Shown: one piece after another, positions 1-8,785 of the stretch | Layout of the letters: the number at the start of each line of letters is the position of its first letter | Position numbering within the stretch: position 1 is the first letter of the stretch | NCBI RefSeq assembly: GCF_007829335.1 | Contig: NZ_VIWO01000005.1 | Coordinates: 310,001 to 374,000, forward strand | DNA length: 64,000 bases | Origin: Chitinophaga polysaccharea | GTDB taxonomy: Bacteria; Bacteroidota; Bacteroidia; Chitinophagales; Chitinophagaceae | Direction: 5' to 3' | Notes under the pieces: model-generated | Database searches by the model: none | Seen by the model: only the letters and a program-made list of their open reading frames with translations | What the model was told of the DNA's origin: nothing | Program-made: the position numbers and the translations under genes

Positions 1-2
1 AT

Positions 3-275
3 AGCGATGCTGCAATGACCGCACCTGCGGGTGGCGGTGGTGGTGATGTAGCGGCAGCTCCTGCTCCAGCACCCGCTCCTAAAAAGAAAGGCTGGAAATC
101 ATGGAGCCATACCGCTAAAGGCGCTGTAGTAGGTGCCGGCGCGGGTGCTATTACCGGGGCTATCGTTAACAAAGATCACCTGAAAGGCGCTGCTATTGGT
201 ACCCTGATCGGTGCAGGTGTAGGTGCAGGTACCGGTGCTATCGTAGATCACAAGAAAAAACAGAATGGACAATAA
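3..275 (+). CDS. Glycine-zipper protein, C-terminal part (5' end outside window)
   Basis: The reading frame is open to the left edge of the window, so the true start and probably a signal peptide lie upstream; the ATG at 15 is internal to the visible frame. The visible part has a Gly/Ala/Pro-rich linker, a basic KKKGWKSW segment, and two glycine-zipper hairpins of the GAVVGAGAGA and GAAIGTLIGAG kind separated by a charged NKDHLKG turn. Such zippers pack small-residue helices in envelope proteins of the YMGG/17-kDa antigen type. It ends in a basic tail just before a strong hairpin terminator. The role is inferred only as envelope-associated; no enzyme motif is visible. Confidence 0.65.
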   Translation, partial: SDAAMTAPAGGGGGDVAAAPAPAPAPKKKGWKSWSHTAKGAVVGAGAGAITGAIVNKDHLKGAAIGTLIGAGVGAGTGAIVDHKKKQNGQ

Positions 276-284
276 GTTATTACC

Positions 285-334
285 GATATAAAAGAAGAAG
301 CCACGCTGCATTGCGTGGCTTCTTCTTTTATATC
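285..334. terminator. Bidirectional hairpin terminator
   Basis: Arms at 285-306 and 313-334 are perfect 22-bp inverted repeats around a 6-nt loop, with A-rich and T-rich flanks in both directions. It separates the glycine-zipper gene from the convergent TetR gene, whose stop codon lies inside the right arm. Confidence 0.85.
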
Positions 335-935
335 AAAGCGGTACTGTCATCTCTGCCCTTCCCTTCTCGGTTAAATACGGATAAAACAGCTGCTCAATCA
401 GTGTAACGTAATAACCTACCGCCTTCTTCCCTTTTAACCCGGTATTGAGCTCATTGGCGGAAATCCAGAAATCACCAATGATATAAATGTTCCTGATCAG
501 GCTTTCCCATACGGGAGCAGGAATATCTGTACGCATAATGCCCGTTTCGCGGTAATTCGCAAATAATTCCAGGAACTGCTCCCGCCGGAGCGCAAACCGC
601 CTGGCATATTCCTTTTTTACCGACGGTAAGCGCCTTGCAATCACCACAAAATGGATATAGATAAACCGGTAATTATAGATATGCTCCATAATCGCTACAA
701 TAGATGATTTTAGCGCATCGAGGGTCAACTCCTTAAACATGGGTAATTCGTTCAATTCCCCAATGTGATTGGTATAGATCGTGGCAATAATATCGTCGGC
801 ATTCTTAAAGTAGTATTGAATGTTGCTATGGCTGATCCCCATTTCTTTGGCGATGTGCCGGATAGTAATCACATCTATCCCCTGCTCGTTGAACAGGCGG
901 GTGGCGGTAACCAGTATCTTCTCTTTGGTGCTCAT
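333..935 (-). CDS. TetR/AcrR family transcriptional regulator
   Basis: I place the start at the ATG at 935 (MSTKEKIL), because the longer frame adds 19 residues that do not resemble a TetR N terminus and overlaps the operator. The first about 60 residues form the TetR helix-turn-helix, with the recognition region around HIAKEMGISHSNIQYYF. The remaining about 140 residues are the variable ligand-binding core. It is divergent from an FAD monooxygenase gene, with a large perfect palindrome between them. The likely role is repression of that gene and of itself until an aromatic or xenobiotic ligand binds; the ligand is unknown. Confidence 0.88.
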   Translation of the reverse strand: MSTKEKILVTATRLFNEQGIDVITIRHIAKEMGISHSNIQYYFKNADDIIATIYTNHIGELNELPMFKELTLDALKSSIVAIMEHIYNYRFIYIHFVVIARRLPSVKKEYARRFALRREQFLELFANYRETGIMRTDIPAPVWESLIRNIYIIGDFWISANELNTGLKGKKAVGYYVTLIEQLFYPYLTEKGRAEMTVPL

Positions 936-953
936 AGCAGCGAAAATAGAAAA

Positions 954-1002
954 TTTAGTACAAATGTACAAGAATGAAATATTTTTGTACATTTGTACTA
1001 AA
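954..1002. promoter_or_regulatory. TetR operator and divergent promoters
   Basis: Arms at 954-971 and 985-1002 form a perfect 18-bp inverted repeat with a 13-nt spacer. Each arm contains its own GTAC-N4-GTAC half-palindrome. A Bacteroidota -7 element TAnnTTTG is present on each strand, at 988-995 (+) and 961-968 (-), so a bound repressor would cover both promoters. The flanking starts are at 1014 (+) and 935 (-). Confidence 0.8.
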
Positions 1003-1013
1003 TTATAAAAATC

Positions 1014-2156
1014 ATGAAGGCGATTATCATAGGAGCTGGCATAGGGGGACTTACCACCGCCATTGCATTACAGCAACAGCAGATCCAATTCGAGATATAT
1101 GAAGCAGCGCCGGAACTGAAGGCCGTAGGAGCCGGTATCTGGCTGGGAGGCAATGCCATGAATGTTTATGAGCGCCTTGGCCTCGCAGACGCATTAAAAG
1201 CACCCTCCATATTCCTGGAGTCGGTATTTATAAAAGATGTGAAAGGCCAATTGTTGCAATTCATTGACAACCTCGACATTCAACAGCGGTATGGCAACGC
1301 CACCCACGCCATACATCGTGGCACCTTGCAGCAAATACTGGCCAATGCGGTAAAGCAACCGATACACCTCGGTAAAAGATGCGTGGGCATTAACGGCAAT
1401 GTGGTACGTTTTGAAGATGGGACTACCGACAGCGCCGATGTGATTATAGGCGCAGATGGTATCCGGTCGGTGGTACGGGAGCAGTATGTAACCAAAGCCC
1501 AATACCGCTACTCCGGGCAAACCTGCTGGCGGGCCATTATCAACACTACCCTTCCGCCATCAGAGCAGGTGAGCAGCGGGGAAGTATGGAGCCGTAAAGG
1601 CGGGGTAAGAGCTTCCATTTCACAGGTAGGCGACCAACAGGTATATTTCTGGATGACCAAAGCCATGCCTGCAGGCAGCAAATTTTCTCCTGCAGAAGCA
1701 CTGACTTTTATACGGCGCGAACTGGCGCCTTTTGATTTGCGCATACAGGATATCGTGAGCCGCCTGGATCCGGATGCTTTGATACATGGCGACCTTTATG
1801 ACATACAACCCCTGAAACAATGGTATCGCGGTAATGTAGTACTGGTAGGAGATGCGGCACATGCTTCCACGCCCAACCTGGGACAGGGCGCCAGCCAGGC
1901 GATTGAAGATGCCTATGTATTGGCCGCCTACCTGGGCCAGGAATCACGGCCGGAAAGAACCTTCGCCAAATACCAGGCGAGGCGTTTAAAACGCGCCAAA
2001 CGCGTAGTAGACCTGTCCTGGATGCTGGGACGCCTTACCAGCGTAAAGAATACTACCGGCAGCCTCCTGCGCAATTACCTGATCCGGCATACACCCCACC
2101 GCATTGCCCGTAAACAATTCGATTTTCTTTACGGTGTTGATTTAAACATTGAATAA
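1014..2156 (+). CDS. FAD-dependent monooxygenase (UbiH/TetX-like)
   Basis: The product has 380 residues and the class A flavoprotein hydroxylase layout. The N-terminal Rossmann motif GAGIGG binds the ADP part of FAD, a conserved ADVIIGADGIRS segment lies mid-protein, and the GDAAH motif around residue 279, followed by PNLGQGA, binds the FAD ribityl/pyrophosphate. Family members hydroxylate aromatic or polyketide substrates using NAD(P)H and oxygen. No signal peptide is visible, so it is cytoplasmic. It lies downstream of the TetR operator and its stop is one base from the next ATG, so it is co-transcribed with the VOC protein. A detoxification role is inferred. Confidence 0.88.
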   Translation: MKAIIIGAGIGGLTTAIALQQQQIQFEIYEAAPELKAVGAGIWLGGNAMNVYERLGLADALKAPSIFLESVFIKDVKGQLLQFIDNLDIQQRYGNATHAIHRGTLQQILANAVKQPIHLGKRCVGINGNVVRFEDGTTDSADVIIGADGIRSVVREQYVTKAQYRYSGQTCWRAIINTTLPPSEQVSSGEVWSRKGGVRASISQVGDQQVYFWMTKAMPAGSKFSPAEALTFIRRELAPFDLRIQDIVSRLDPDALIHGDLYDIQPLKQWYRGNVVLVGDAAHASTPNLGQGASQAIEDAYVLAAYLGQESRPERTFAKYQARRLKRAKRVVDLSWMLGRLTSVKNTTGSLLRNYLIRHTPHRIARKQFDFLYGVDLNIE

Positions 2157-2157
2157 T

Positions 2158-2796
2158 ATGCAGCTCACCTCCATACATCTTTATACAAACGACCTCGCGG
2201 CTACCGCAACATTTTACACCCGGCAGCTGCAATTGGCCGTGATACAACAAAGCAGCACTCGCATCAGTCTCCGGGCAGGCGCTTCTACGCTTGAATTTGA
2301 ACACAGCAACGCCATTGTTCACCCGGTGTACCACTTTGCTTTTAATATACCGCATAACCAGTTGAACGAAGCTGTTGACCGGTTGCAGCAAATGACCAGC
2401 CTGATCCCTGTTACAGGTGACAGTCCCATTGCGCACTTCGAACTATGGCATGCTGATGCCATCTACTTTTACGACAACAATGGCAACCTGCTGGAGTTCA
2501 TTGCCCGTCACGATCTGCTCAATGCTGCGCCGGAGCTGCATATCGACAGCATCAGTGAAATAGGTATTGTTACAGAAAATGTGCCTGCCTGCGTAGCGTC
2601 TTTCCTGCAACAACCAATACCGGTATTTGCCAAACAACCCCGCTCCGATCAGTTTACCGCTCTGGGCGATGATCATGGCTTATTGATTATCGCAGCCGCC
2701 GGACGCAACTGGTTTCCTACGTGTACGCCTGCACAGCATTTTCCAGGGAAAGTGACAATCAGCCATGAAGAAATGGTGCATACATTTGACTTATAA
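2158..2796 (+). CDS. VOC (glyoxalase/bleomycin-resistance fold) family protein
   Basis: The ATG at 2158 is chosen one base after the upstream stop; a TTG at 2149 would give a three-residue longer product overlapping that stop. The product of 212 residues starts with the VOC-type strand and helix (LTSIHLYTNDLAATATFYTR) and includes the late strand pattern IYFYDNNGNLLEFIAR. This fold makes paired beta-alpha-beta-beta-beta modules that often bind a divalent metal. Co-transcription with an FAD monooxygenase under a TetR operator suggests a small-molecule modification or sequestration pathway. The substrate cannot be read from sequence. Confidence 0.8.
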   Translation: MQLTSIHLYTNDLAATATFYTRQLQLAVIQQSSTRISLRAGASTLEFEHSNAIVHPVYHFAFNIPHNQLNEAVDRLQQMTSLIPVTGDSPIAHFELWHADAIYFYDNNGNLLEFIARHDLLNAAPELHIDSISEIGIVTENVPACVASFLQQPIPVFAKQPRSDQFTALGDDHGLLIIAAAGRNWFPTCTPAQHFPGKVTISHEEMVHTFDL

Positions 2797-2800
2797 ATAA

Positions 2801-2831
2801 AATACCCTCTGCAATTTACACGGAGGGTATT
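2801..2831. terminator. Hairpin terminator between convergent genes
   Basis: Nine-base arms at 2801-2809 and 2823-2831 are perfectly complementary. The hairpin lies just after the VOC stop and just before the stop of the convergent HxlR gene, so it probably serves both. Confidence 0.75.
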
Positions 2832-2838
2832 ATTATGA

Positions 2839-3219
2839 TTATGAGGCTATTGTTGCCTTTACTTTTTCCCGGTGTTCCAGCCCCCATTGTACAAGCGCCT
2901 CTGCTACGGGCAGGATCGTTTGTCCATATGGCGTAATGGCATAAGCCACCGTAATGGGCCGGGTATTCAGTACCGTACGGGTGGCCAGGAAATTCATCTC
3001 CAGCACTTTCAATTCCTTCGACAGCATCCTGGCGGAGATACCCCCTATCTCCCCTAACATTTTCTTAAACAAATTCTTTTCTGCCGGACGGTTCGACAAG
3101 TAGCGCAGTAGCTGCAATTTCCACTTCCCACTGAACAATTCGATACTATCCCGCATGGCAATGAGTTCCTCTGCGCAGGTAGCTTCCCTGATATCTCCCC
3201 GGATATTGATTGTTGCCAT
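2839..3219 (-). CDS. HxlR family transcriptional regulator
   Basis: The 126-residue product is the usual size for this family and carries the HxlR winged helix. Visible marks are SGKWKLQLLRYL in helix 1, GGISARMLSKELKVLE in the recognition region, and the wing YAITPYGQTILPVAEALVQWG. It lacks the frequent N-terminal Cys-rich stretch but has one Cys near residue 15, which could sense redox or quinone stress as in related regulators; that is an inference. It is divergent from a quinone-oxidoreductase-like gene with an inverted repeat between them, the common arrangement for HxlR regulation of an adjacent reductase. Confidence 0.9.
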   Translation of the reverse strand: MATINIRGDIREATCAEELIAMRDSIELFSGKWKLQLLRYLSNRPAEKNLFKKMLGEIGGISARMLSKELKVLEMNFLATRTVLNTRPITVAYAITPYGQTILPVAEALVQWGLEHREKVKATIAS

Positions 3220-3241
3220 AACCGCTATCTATTGGTTAACG

Positions 3242-3294
3242 GGTTACCTCTGGTTTACCCATACCAAAGGTAACCTAACAAGCCCATAATTTTG
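3242..3294. promoter_or_regulatory. HxlR operator and promoter of the oxidoreductase gene
   Basis: The arms at 3242-3254 and 3263-3275 match as inverted repeats at 12 of 13 positions with an 8-nt spacer. An exact -7 element TAATTTTG (TAnnTTTG) lies at 3287-3294. This places the transcription start near 3299-3301, which argues for the downstream ATG at 3323 as the translation start of the oxidoreductase. Confidence 0.7.
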
Positions 3295-3322
3295 ACGTAT
3301 GAATACTACCAATCACCCAACG

Positions 3323-4342
3323 ATGCAAGCTATCATTTTAAATGATTTCGGCGGAGCAGAAGAATTTTCCGCGGCGGTTTTTCCGCTACCAATACCCGGC
3401 GATAACGAGGTGCTGGTGAAAATAGTGGCTACGGCCTTTAATCCTATTGACTACCAGATGCGGCAGGGTGCTACCGAGCGCAAACGCATGCACTCTCCCA
3501 TATTGGGAAGGGAATTTTCCGGCGTAGTTGTCAGTACTGGTAAAAACGTATCCGGGTTTGTCCCGGGAGATGCCGTCATGGCCGCTTCGGGAAGCATGGG
3601 CTCCAACGGTACCTATGCCACGCATATCAGCGTTCCTGCAGAAATATTGGTGCATAAACCGGCCAATATTTCTTTCGAAGCAGCTGCGGCGATGCCCGTT
3701 GCCGCGCTTACAGCGCTGCAATGTTACAAGCGTTTACACCTGGCAGCCAATGCCCAGGTTTTCATTACCGGCGCCGCGGGCGGCGTTGGGCTGGTATTGG
3801 TAAAAATGCTGCTGGCAGCAGGTTTCAGGCATATGGTGGTCACCGCAGGAAATGCTCAAAGCAAGGAACAGTTACTAACAGCGGGCCTAACGGATGCACA
3901 GATTATCGACTATCACCAACCGGAATTGGCGAAGATCATTTTACAGCAACAGCACGGACAATTATTTGATGCCTGTATAGACCTGGTAGGTGGCCGGCTT
4001 TCTTTGTTATGTGCACAAGTACTGCGCACCAATGGTATTTACCAGGATGTTACCGCGTTGAGCACCGTAGAAGGACGGGAACTACTTTTTCACAAAGGCG
4101 CTACTATCATCAATATTTCCAATTATGCTTATTCGCTCAACGGGCAATTACAATATTACGGAGATGGCCTTCGCCAGGTAGCTATTATGATGGAAAAGGG
4201 TTTATTAACGCCTTCACCGGTAGAAATCATGGGGGGATTAAGTGTGGAAACTGTGCAACAGTCGCACCTCCAGCTGGAGCAAAACAACAGCAAGGACAGA
4301 AAGCTGGTAATGACGGTACTTTCAGCAGATGATGCGTATTAA
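3323..4342 (+). CDS. NADP-dependent quinone-oxidoreductase-like MDR protein
   Basis: The family start MQAIILNDFGG falls at the ATG at 3323; an ATG at 3299 adds eight residues and would coincide with the predicted transcript start. The product of about 339 residues has the GroES-like N-terminal half (PLPIPGDNEVLVKI, FNPIDYQMRQG, PILGREFSGVV) and the nucleotide-binding motif around ITGAAGGVGLVLVKML. Zinc-binding cysteines of alcohol dehydrogenases are not seen, as in zinc-independent quinone oxidoreductases. The likely reaction is NADPH-dependent reduction of quinones or enones in the cytoplasm. Control by the divergent HxlR regulator is inferred from the intergenic palindrome. Confidence 0.87.
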   Translation: MQAIILNDFGGAEEFSAAVFPLPIPGDNEVLVKIVATAFNPIDYQMRQGATERKRMHSPILGREFSGVVVSTGKNVSGFVPGDAVMAASGSMGSNGTYATHISVPAEILVHKPANISFEAAAAMPVAALTALQCYKRLHLAANAQVFITGAAGGVGLVLVKMLLAAGFRHMVVTAGNAQSKEQLLTAGLTDAQIIDYHQPELAKIILQQQHGQLFDACIDLVGGRLSLLCAQVLRTNGIYQDVTALSTVEGRELLFHKGATIINISNYAYSLNGQLQYYGDGLRQVAIMMEKGLLTPSPVEIMGGLSVETVQQSHLQLEQNNSKDRKLVMTVLSADDAY

Positions 4343-4380
4343 TTAGCATATACCGGCATCATCTTTGGGCTTGGGCGCAC

Positions 4381-5466
4381 ATGTGGAATCAATTGATAGA
4401 AAATATGGACCACCTGCCTGATTGGCTATGGAACCTGTTGCTGGCGGGCATTGCTGTTATTGCCGGCTGGCTTATTAAAATTTTGTTGTCATTATTTTTG
4501 CGCAAATCGCTATCCGAGCAGCATGAATTTTCGCTACTGCGCAGTGTATTGAACCATTTAGGTAAGGCGTTCAATTATTTCCTGCCCCTGTTACTGCTGA
4601 ACACGGCCATCCCCATAATGCGGGTGCCTGCTAAATATATACCTACACTCAGCAAGATAGCTGAAATAGCCATGACCTTATCGTTTGCCGCACTGGTGAT
4701 AGGTGTTATCAAGGTATTGGAAGACTATGTGTATCATACGTATGATCTTAAAAAGGCTAACAACCTGAAAGAGCGTAAAATACGGACGCAGCTACAGTTT
4801 ATACGTAAGTTATCTATCTCCCTGGTATTAATTTTAACCGCCTGTTTTATCCTGCTGAGCTTTGACAGCATGCGTAAGCTGGGGGCCGGCCTACTGACGG
4901 GCGTAGGTGTAGGCGGTATTATCATAGGTTTTGCAGCGCAGAAATCGCTGGGCAACCTGCTGGCGGGATTCCAGATTGCCTTTACCCAACCAATCCGCAT
5001 CGATGATGTATTAGTAGTGGAAGGAGAATGGGGACGTGTGGAAGAAATTACCCTTACCTATGTGGTATTAAATATCTGGGACCAGCGCAGGCTGATATTA
5101 CCGATTAATTATTTTATAGAGAAACCGTTCCAAAACTGGACCCGTACCAGCGCCGAGATGCTGGGCACCGCATTTTTTTACCTGGATTATACCGTGCCGG
5201 TGGATCAGCTGAGGGCGGAATTTGACCGGTTACTGGCGGCATCACCCTTGTGGGATCGGCGCGCCAAAGCCTTACAGGTTACCAATACCAGCGAACGAAC
5301 GATAGAAGTACGGGCGCTCATGAGCGCCGCCAGCTCCGGCAATGCGTTTGACCTTCGCTGCTATATCCGCGAAAACCTGATAAAATATGTGAGGGAGCAA
5401 TTTCCGGATAGCCTGCCTAAAACCCGCGCGTTTATTGAGCCACAGCCTCCTGCTCCGTCAGCTTAG
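4381..5466 (+). CDS. Mechanosensitive ion channel, MscS family
   Basis: The product of 361 residues has about four hydrophobic segments in the first 185 residues. They end in the Gly/Ala-rich pore helix around residues 162-182 (LGAGLLTGVGVGGIIIGFAA), followed by the MscS signature QKSLGNLLAGFQIAFTQPIRIDD and the beta domain (VEEITLTYVVLNIWDQRRLILPINYF). These channels release solutes during hypo-osmotic shock from the inner membrane. It is larger than the minimal MscS (about 286 residues), with one extra helix and linker at the N terminus. Its 3' end overlaps the convergent acetyltransferase gene by nine bases. Confidence 0.92.
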   Translation: MWNQLIENMDHLPDWLWNLLLAGIAVIAGWLIKILLSLFLRKSLSEQHEFSLLRSVLNHLGKAFNYFLPLLLLNTAIPIMRVPAKYIPTLSKIAEIAMTLSFAALVIGVIKVLEDYVYHTYDLKKANNLKERKIRTQLQFIRKLSISLVLILTACFILLSFDSMRKLGAGLLTGVGVGGIIIGFAAQKSLGNLLAGFQIAFTQPIRIDDVLVVEGEWGRVEEITLTYVVLNIWDQRRLILPINYFIEKPFQNWTRTSAEMLGTAFFYLDYTVPVDQLRAEFDRLLAASPLWDRRAKALQVTNTSERTIEVRALMSAASSGNAFDLRCYIRENLIKYVREQFPDSLPKTRAFIEPQPPAPSA

Positions 5467-5928
5467 TCTTTTTTCCAGCATAATCATATGCCTGCATTGG
5501 ATGCCATTTTCGTAGATGGGTTCCTGGTAGTTTGTTGTAAAATAGTCTTTGATAATAGCGGCCATTTCAAAACCCTGGCGTTGGTACAAATACAGCTGGG
5601 CGATACTGGAATTACCGGTGCCGATACAAAGGCGCCGGTAGCCATTTATCCGGCCCCGGTGCGTGGCATCCTGCAATAACATTTTACCAAACCCCTTTCC
5701 CTGGAAAGAGGGATGTACGACAATATTCTTTATTTCCAGGGTATCGCCGTCCTTTACCCATACATAGAGGCCAATTACCTGTTGATCTTGTTCCATCACG
5801 TACAGCTCTCCTGATGAGAGGTAAGCATTGATAGCAACAACGGAGGGGTCGGCTAACAGTAACAGGTCGTAGGGGATTTTCTCCTGGGCGTTGAGTTTCC
5901 GGATGGTGGTATCCTGCAGGGTGGTCAT
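5458..5928 (-). CDS. GNAT family N-acetyltransferase
   Basis: The ATG at 5928 (MTTLQDTTIRKL) is preferred over a start at 6000 that would add 24 untypical hydrophobic residues. The 156-residue product shows the GNAT acetyl-CoA motif A, IKNIVVHPSFQGKGFGKMLLQDA, with the Q-x-x-G-x-G/A core QGKGFG, followed by a motif-B-like LYLYQRQGFE. Such enzymes acetylate an amine on a small molecule or protein. The substrate is not apparent and no neighbour suggests one. The last codons overlap the 3' end of the channel gene on the other strand. Confidence 0.88.
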   Translation of the reverse strand: MTTLQDTTIRKLNAQEKIPYDLLLLADPSVVAINAYLSSGELYVMEQDQQVIGLYVWVKDGDTLEIKNIVVHPSFQGKGFGKMLLQDATHRGRINGYRRLCIGTGNSSIAQLYLYQRQGFEMAAIIKDYFTTNYQEPIYENGIQCRHMIMLEKRLS

Positions 5929-5998
5929 CTGGTGAATAGTTTGAGGAGGTATAAGAAGATTAACAAAATAAATATACAAAAAGCTTTTTGCTTTCAGC

Positions 5999-6040
5999 AC
6001 TTAGCTTTCAGAAAATACAACAGATCTCTGAAAGCTAAGT
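5999..6040 (-). terminator. Probable terminator of the GH2 gene
   Basis: Perfect 13-bp arms at 5999-6011 and 6028-6040 flank a 16-nt loop. The hairpin lies 16 bases beyond the stop of the minus-strand GH2 gene and before the GNAT gene. The transcript after it is A/T-rich but lacks a clean T-run, so termination is likely rather than certain. Confidence 0.55.
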
Positions 6041-6055
6041 CCGAAAGCATATTGG

Positions 6056-8683
6056 TTAGAAGCGGATATACTGGCGTTTCACGTTATGTCCGTATACTTC
6101 AATCTCCGCTCCGGGAGCGGTACTGATAGCGGCGCCGGTAATGGTGATGGTTTTCTGTTCCCCGGGTAATACCGACACATAGTTATCGTCGTAAAACACG
6201 GGGAGGATACGTTGCTGATGCTGCGCATCTACCAGCGATATGCGGTTGAAGAAGGCCACCGGCCCACCCGCAGGGTTGCTGATCGTTACCCGGATACTAT
6301 CGGTTCCCGCCTTCACTGCCTTCACAGACACATTGGCTGTAGCCAGCTGTTGCAAGCCGGAATAGTTGCCGTTTGCATCGGGCAGCCAGTACAGGTTTTC
6401 ATCTACTACCTGTTGATCCGTATTCAGCAGGCGCAGAACGAAAAATATGCCTTGCTGTGCGCTCAGCTTGTCCAGCATGGGTTTTACCGACATAAACTTT
6501 TGTATCGTGGCCGGACCTGCTTCCACAAACAATTGTGTCAACAGCGAATCGCGGCCCTGCATATCGTAGGTCTTCAGTTCCAGCATCAGGTCGCGGGCAT
6601 AGCGGAAGGTATTGTTTACTGCCATGACCATGCCGTCTGTTGGGTTGTACATCACATGCAGTGGCGTCGCGCCTTTGCGGGTACCATAGAGGCAGGCGTT
6701 GGGATCGAGGTAGTAGTCGTACATCTGTCCCCTCAGCGCTGTCCAGGGGTTCTGGGTTTTCCAGATGATAACACCGGTATACCAATCCCACATATGTGCA
6801 CTGAAGCCTTCCATTAATGCGCGGTATTGGTCGTAGTTGACCAGCTGCGCCTTGTTGGCCCACTCCCTTAAATCGTTTGTTTTACCATAGGGATCAATGG
6901 CGTTATTATACGGAATGTATTTGTGATAGTTCCATACCGCATCGGTTTTGCCCGTTTGAGGATCTGGTGGCACCAGGTTTTCGGTGGGCAGGAACCTGGC
7001 CAACGATTCATAATCGCCGGCGCCAACCGAGCCTACTTCGGAGTTGAACGGGAAAGTGCGTTCATTCCAGAAGTGCGCGATAGGTTGGATGCCGTAGGGA
7101 CCATCGCCGTTACCGCCAATGGAATTGTACGACATGCTGTCGGAATTGGAGTAATCGAAGAAGTAGCGGGTGCCATCCAGGGAGGGAATAATGGTATCCT
7201 TCATGGCAGCGAAAATATCTGCCGGAGGTGTAATTTCATTTCCTCCGCACCAGAAGGCCAGCGAAGGATAATTGCGGATCAGTTTCACCTGGTCGGCCAC
7301 ACTTTCGAGGAAGAGAGAATGGTTATCGGGATAACGGCGACGGGTCCACTGATCATCTTTTTTTTGTGGGTCCTGCCATCTGCCATTACAGTCGCCGGAG
7401 ATCCAGAAGTCCTGGAACACCAGCAGGCCGTACTTATCACAGGCTTCGAAGAACTCAGGCCTTTCCGTTAAACTACCACCCCATATGCGGATCAGGTTAA
7501 GGTTCATATCACGGTGAAAGCGTACTTCCGCATCATAACGTTCTTTGCTGAAGCGGAACATGGCATCGGAGGTAATCCAGTTGCCGCCTTTAATGAATAT
7601 TTTCTGTCCGTTTACTGCCACTTCACGGCTACGGGTATGGTTGTTCCAATAAGTTTGTATTTCGCGGATACCCACTTCCACGGCCTGTTTGTCGTCTTCC
7701 TTGCCTTTGTTAAGGAATTCCAGTTGCAGGGAATACAGGTGTTGCTTTCCATAGCCAGCTGGCCACCAAAGCACGGGCTGCTTCAGGAAGAGGTCTGGCA
7801 TTTGCACAGTGGTCGTACTGTGCGGCGCAAGGGTAACTTGTTTGCTAACAGTTTCTCCGGCTATTTTATACCGGAGCGTACCGGTGATGCTTTTGGCGGT
7901 AGCATTTTCCAGCCCGGCAGCCACCTGTATAATGGCAGGCGATTGTGGGCCCTGAGCCTGGCGAACACCCGGTACGCGGGTAATTATATGTGGATCTTTG
8001 ATACGTATAGCACCGGTTCTTTCAATGGTTACCTTATCCCATATGCCGGTATTGCGATCACGCATGGGCTGTATCCAGTCCCAGCCCGCGGTATATTGTG
8101 GCCCTACGTTTTTGGCAATAGTACCATCGCCGCCTTGCCCACCGTTAGGATTGCCCGGGAATTGGGGCGGATATACGATTACAGCCAGCCGGTTTTGTCC
8201 GTTTTTAGCCAGCCAGGGGGTAATGTTATAAGCCTGGCGGAGATAAGCGCCGTAGTGGGTATCTTTTGTGAGGCGGTGACCGTTGAGAAAAATATCGCAG
8301 CCATCATTCACGCCCCGGAAATGCAGCCATACCTGAGCATCGCCAGTAGGGGCATTCTCCGAAAAGTCTTTTACAAACCAATAAGTATAGTGCTTCCGAC
8401 CTGTGTGGTAGATATCTGGTATTTTTTCGTTGTTCATACCGTAGAGCGGGTCCGGCACCTGCTTATTGTTGAGCAGTGTAGTCAGCACGGTACCCGGCAC
8501 CGTAGCCGGCGTCCAGCCTGTGAGCGCGTAGCCGGGTACAGAAATCTGCTGCCCGGTGGCATTGATGCCGTCCACATTCCTGCACTGCCATCCGCTGTTG
8601 AGTTCATATTTTTCCTGTGCCGGCAATTTCAGAAAAGCGAATAGCAGCATGCAGGACATGGTAGATGATGTCCAAAATCTCAT
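6056..8683 (-). CDS. GH2 exo-glycosidase (beta-mannosidase / exo-beta-glucosaminidase-like)
   Basis: The start at 8683 (MRFWTSS) gives 875 residues with a secretion signal ending near LPAQE; a longer frame reaches 8770 but adds atypical sequence. The order is a sugar-binding jelly roll (DGCDIFLNGH), an immunoglobulin-like domain, then the TIM barrel. The acid/base Glu is near residue 483 in WCGGNE and the nucleophile Glu near 549 in FNSEVGS. The late segment HMWDWYTGVIIWKTQNPW resembles plant endo-beta-mannosidase and bacterial exo-glucosaminidase relatives. It probably trims non-reducing mannose or glucosamine ends in the periplasm. The precise sugar is inferred, and beta-mannosidase is the main alternative. 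Confidence 0.85.
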   Translation of the reverse strand: MRFWTSSTMSCMLLFAFLKLPAQEKYELNSGWQCRNVDGINATGQQISVPGYALTGWTPATVPGTVLTTLLNNKQVPDPLYGMNNEKIPDIYHTGRKHYTYWFVKDFSENAPTGDAQVWLHFRGVNDGCDIFLNGHRLTKDTHYGAYLRQAYNITPWLAKNGQNRLAVIVYPPQFPGNPNGGQGGDGTIAKNVGPQYTAGWDWIQPMRDRNTGIWDKVTIERTGAIRIKDPHIITRVPGVRQAQGPQSPAIIQVAAGLENATAKSITGTLRYKIAGETVSKQVTLAPHSTTTVQMPDLFLKQPVLWWPAGYGKQHLYSLQLEFLNKGKEDDKQAVEVGIREIQTYWNNHTRSREVAVNGQKIFIKGGNWITSDAMFRFSKERYDAEVRFHRDMNLNLIRIWGGSLTERPEFFEACDKYGLLVFQDFWISGDCNGRWQDPQKKDDQWTRRRYPDNHSLFLESVADQVKLIRNYPSLAFWCGGNEITPPADIFAAMKDTIIPSLDGTRYFFDYSNSDSMSYNSIGGNGDGPYGIQPIAHFWNERTFPFNSEVGSVGAGDYESLARFLPTENLVPPDPQTGKTDAVWNYHKYIPYNNAIDPYGKTNDLREWANKAQLVNYDQYRALMEGFSAHMWDWYTGVIIWKTQNPWTALRGQMYDYYLDPNACLYGTRKGATPLHVMYNPTDGMVMAVNNTFRYARDLMLELKTYDMQGRDSLLTQLFVEAGPATIQKFMSVKPMLDKLSAQQGIFFVLRLLNTDQQVVDENLYWLPDANGNYSGLQQLATANVSVKAVKAGTDSIRVTISNPAGGPVAFFNRISLVDAQHQQRILPVFYDDNYVSVLPGEQKTITITGAAISTAPGAEIEVYGHNVKRQYIRF

Positions 8684-8785
8684 GAGATATATTTTACGGG
8701 CAGTGGTTACCTTTTTTTGCAATATCCGCAAATATAGGGCAAGCTCATCCCCGATCAAAGCATATCTCATTATTTACATGAGCGG

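Noticed and set aside
7514..8644. Long open frame (376 codons) on the plus strand inside the GH2 gene
   Set aside because: It is antisense to a clear GH2 enzyme, has no family resemblance and no promoter or ribosome site; it is open because of codon bias.
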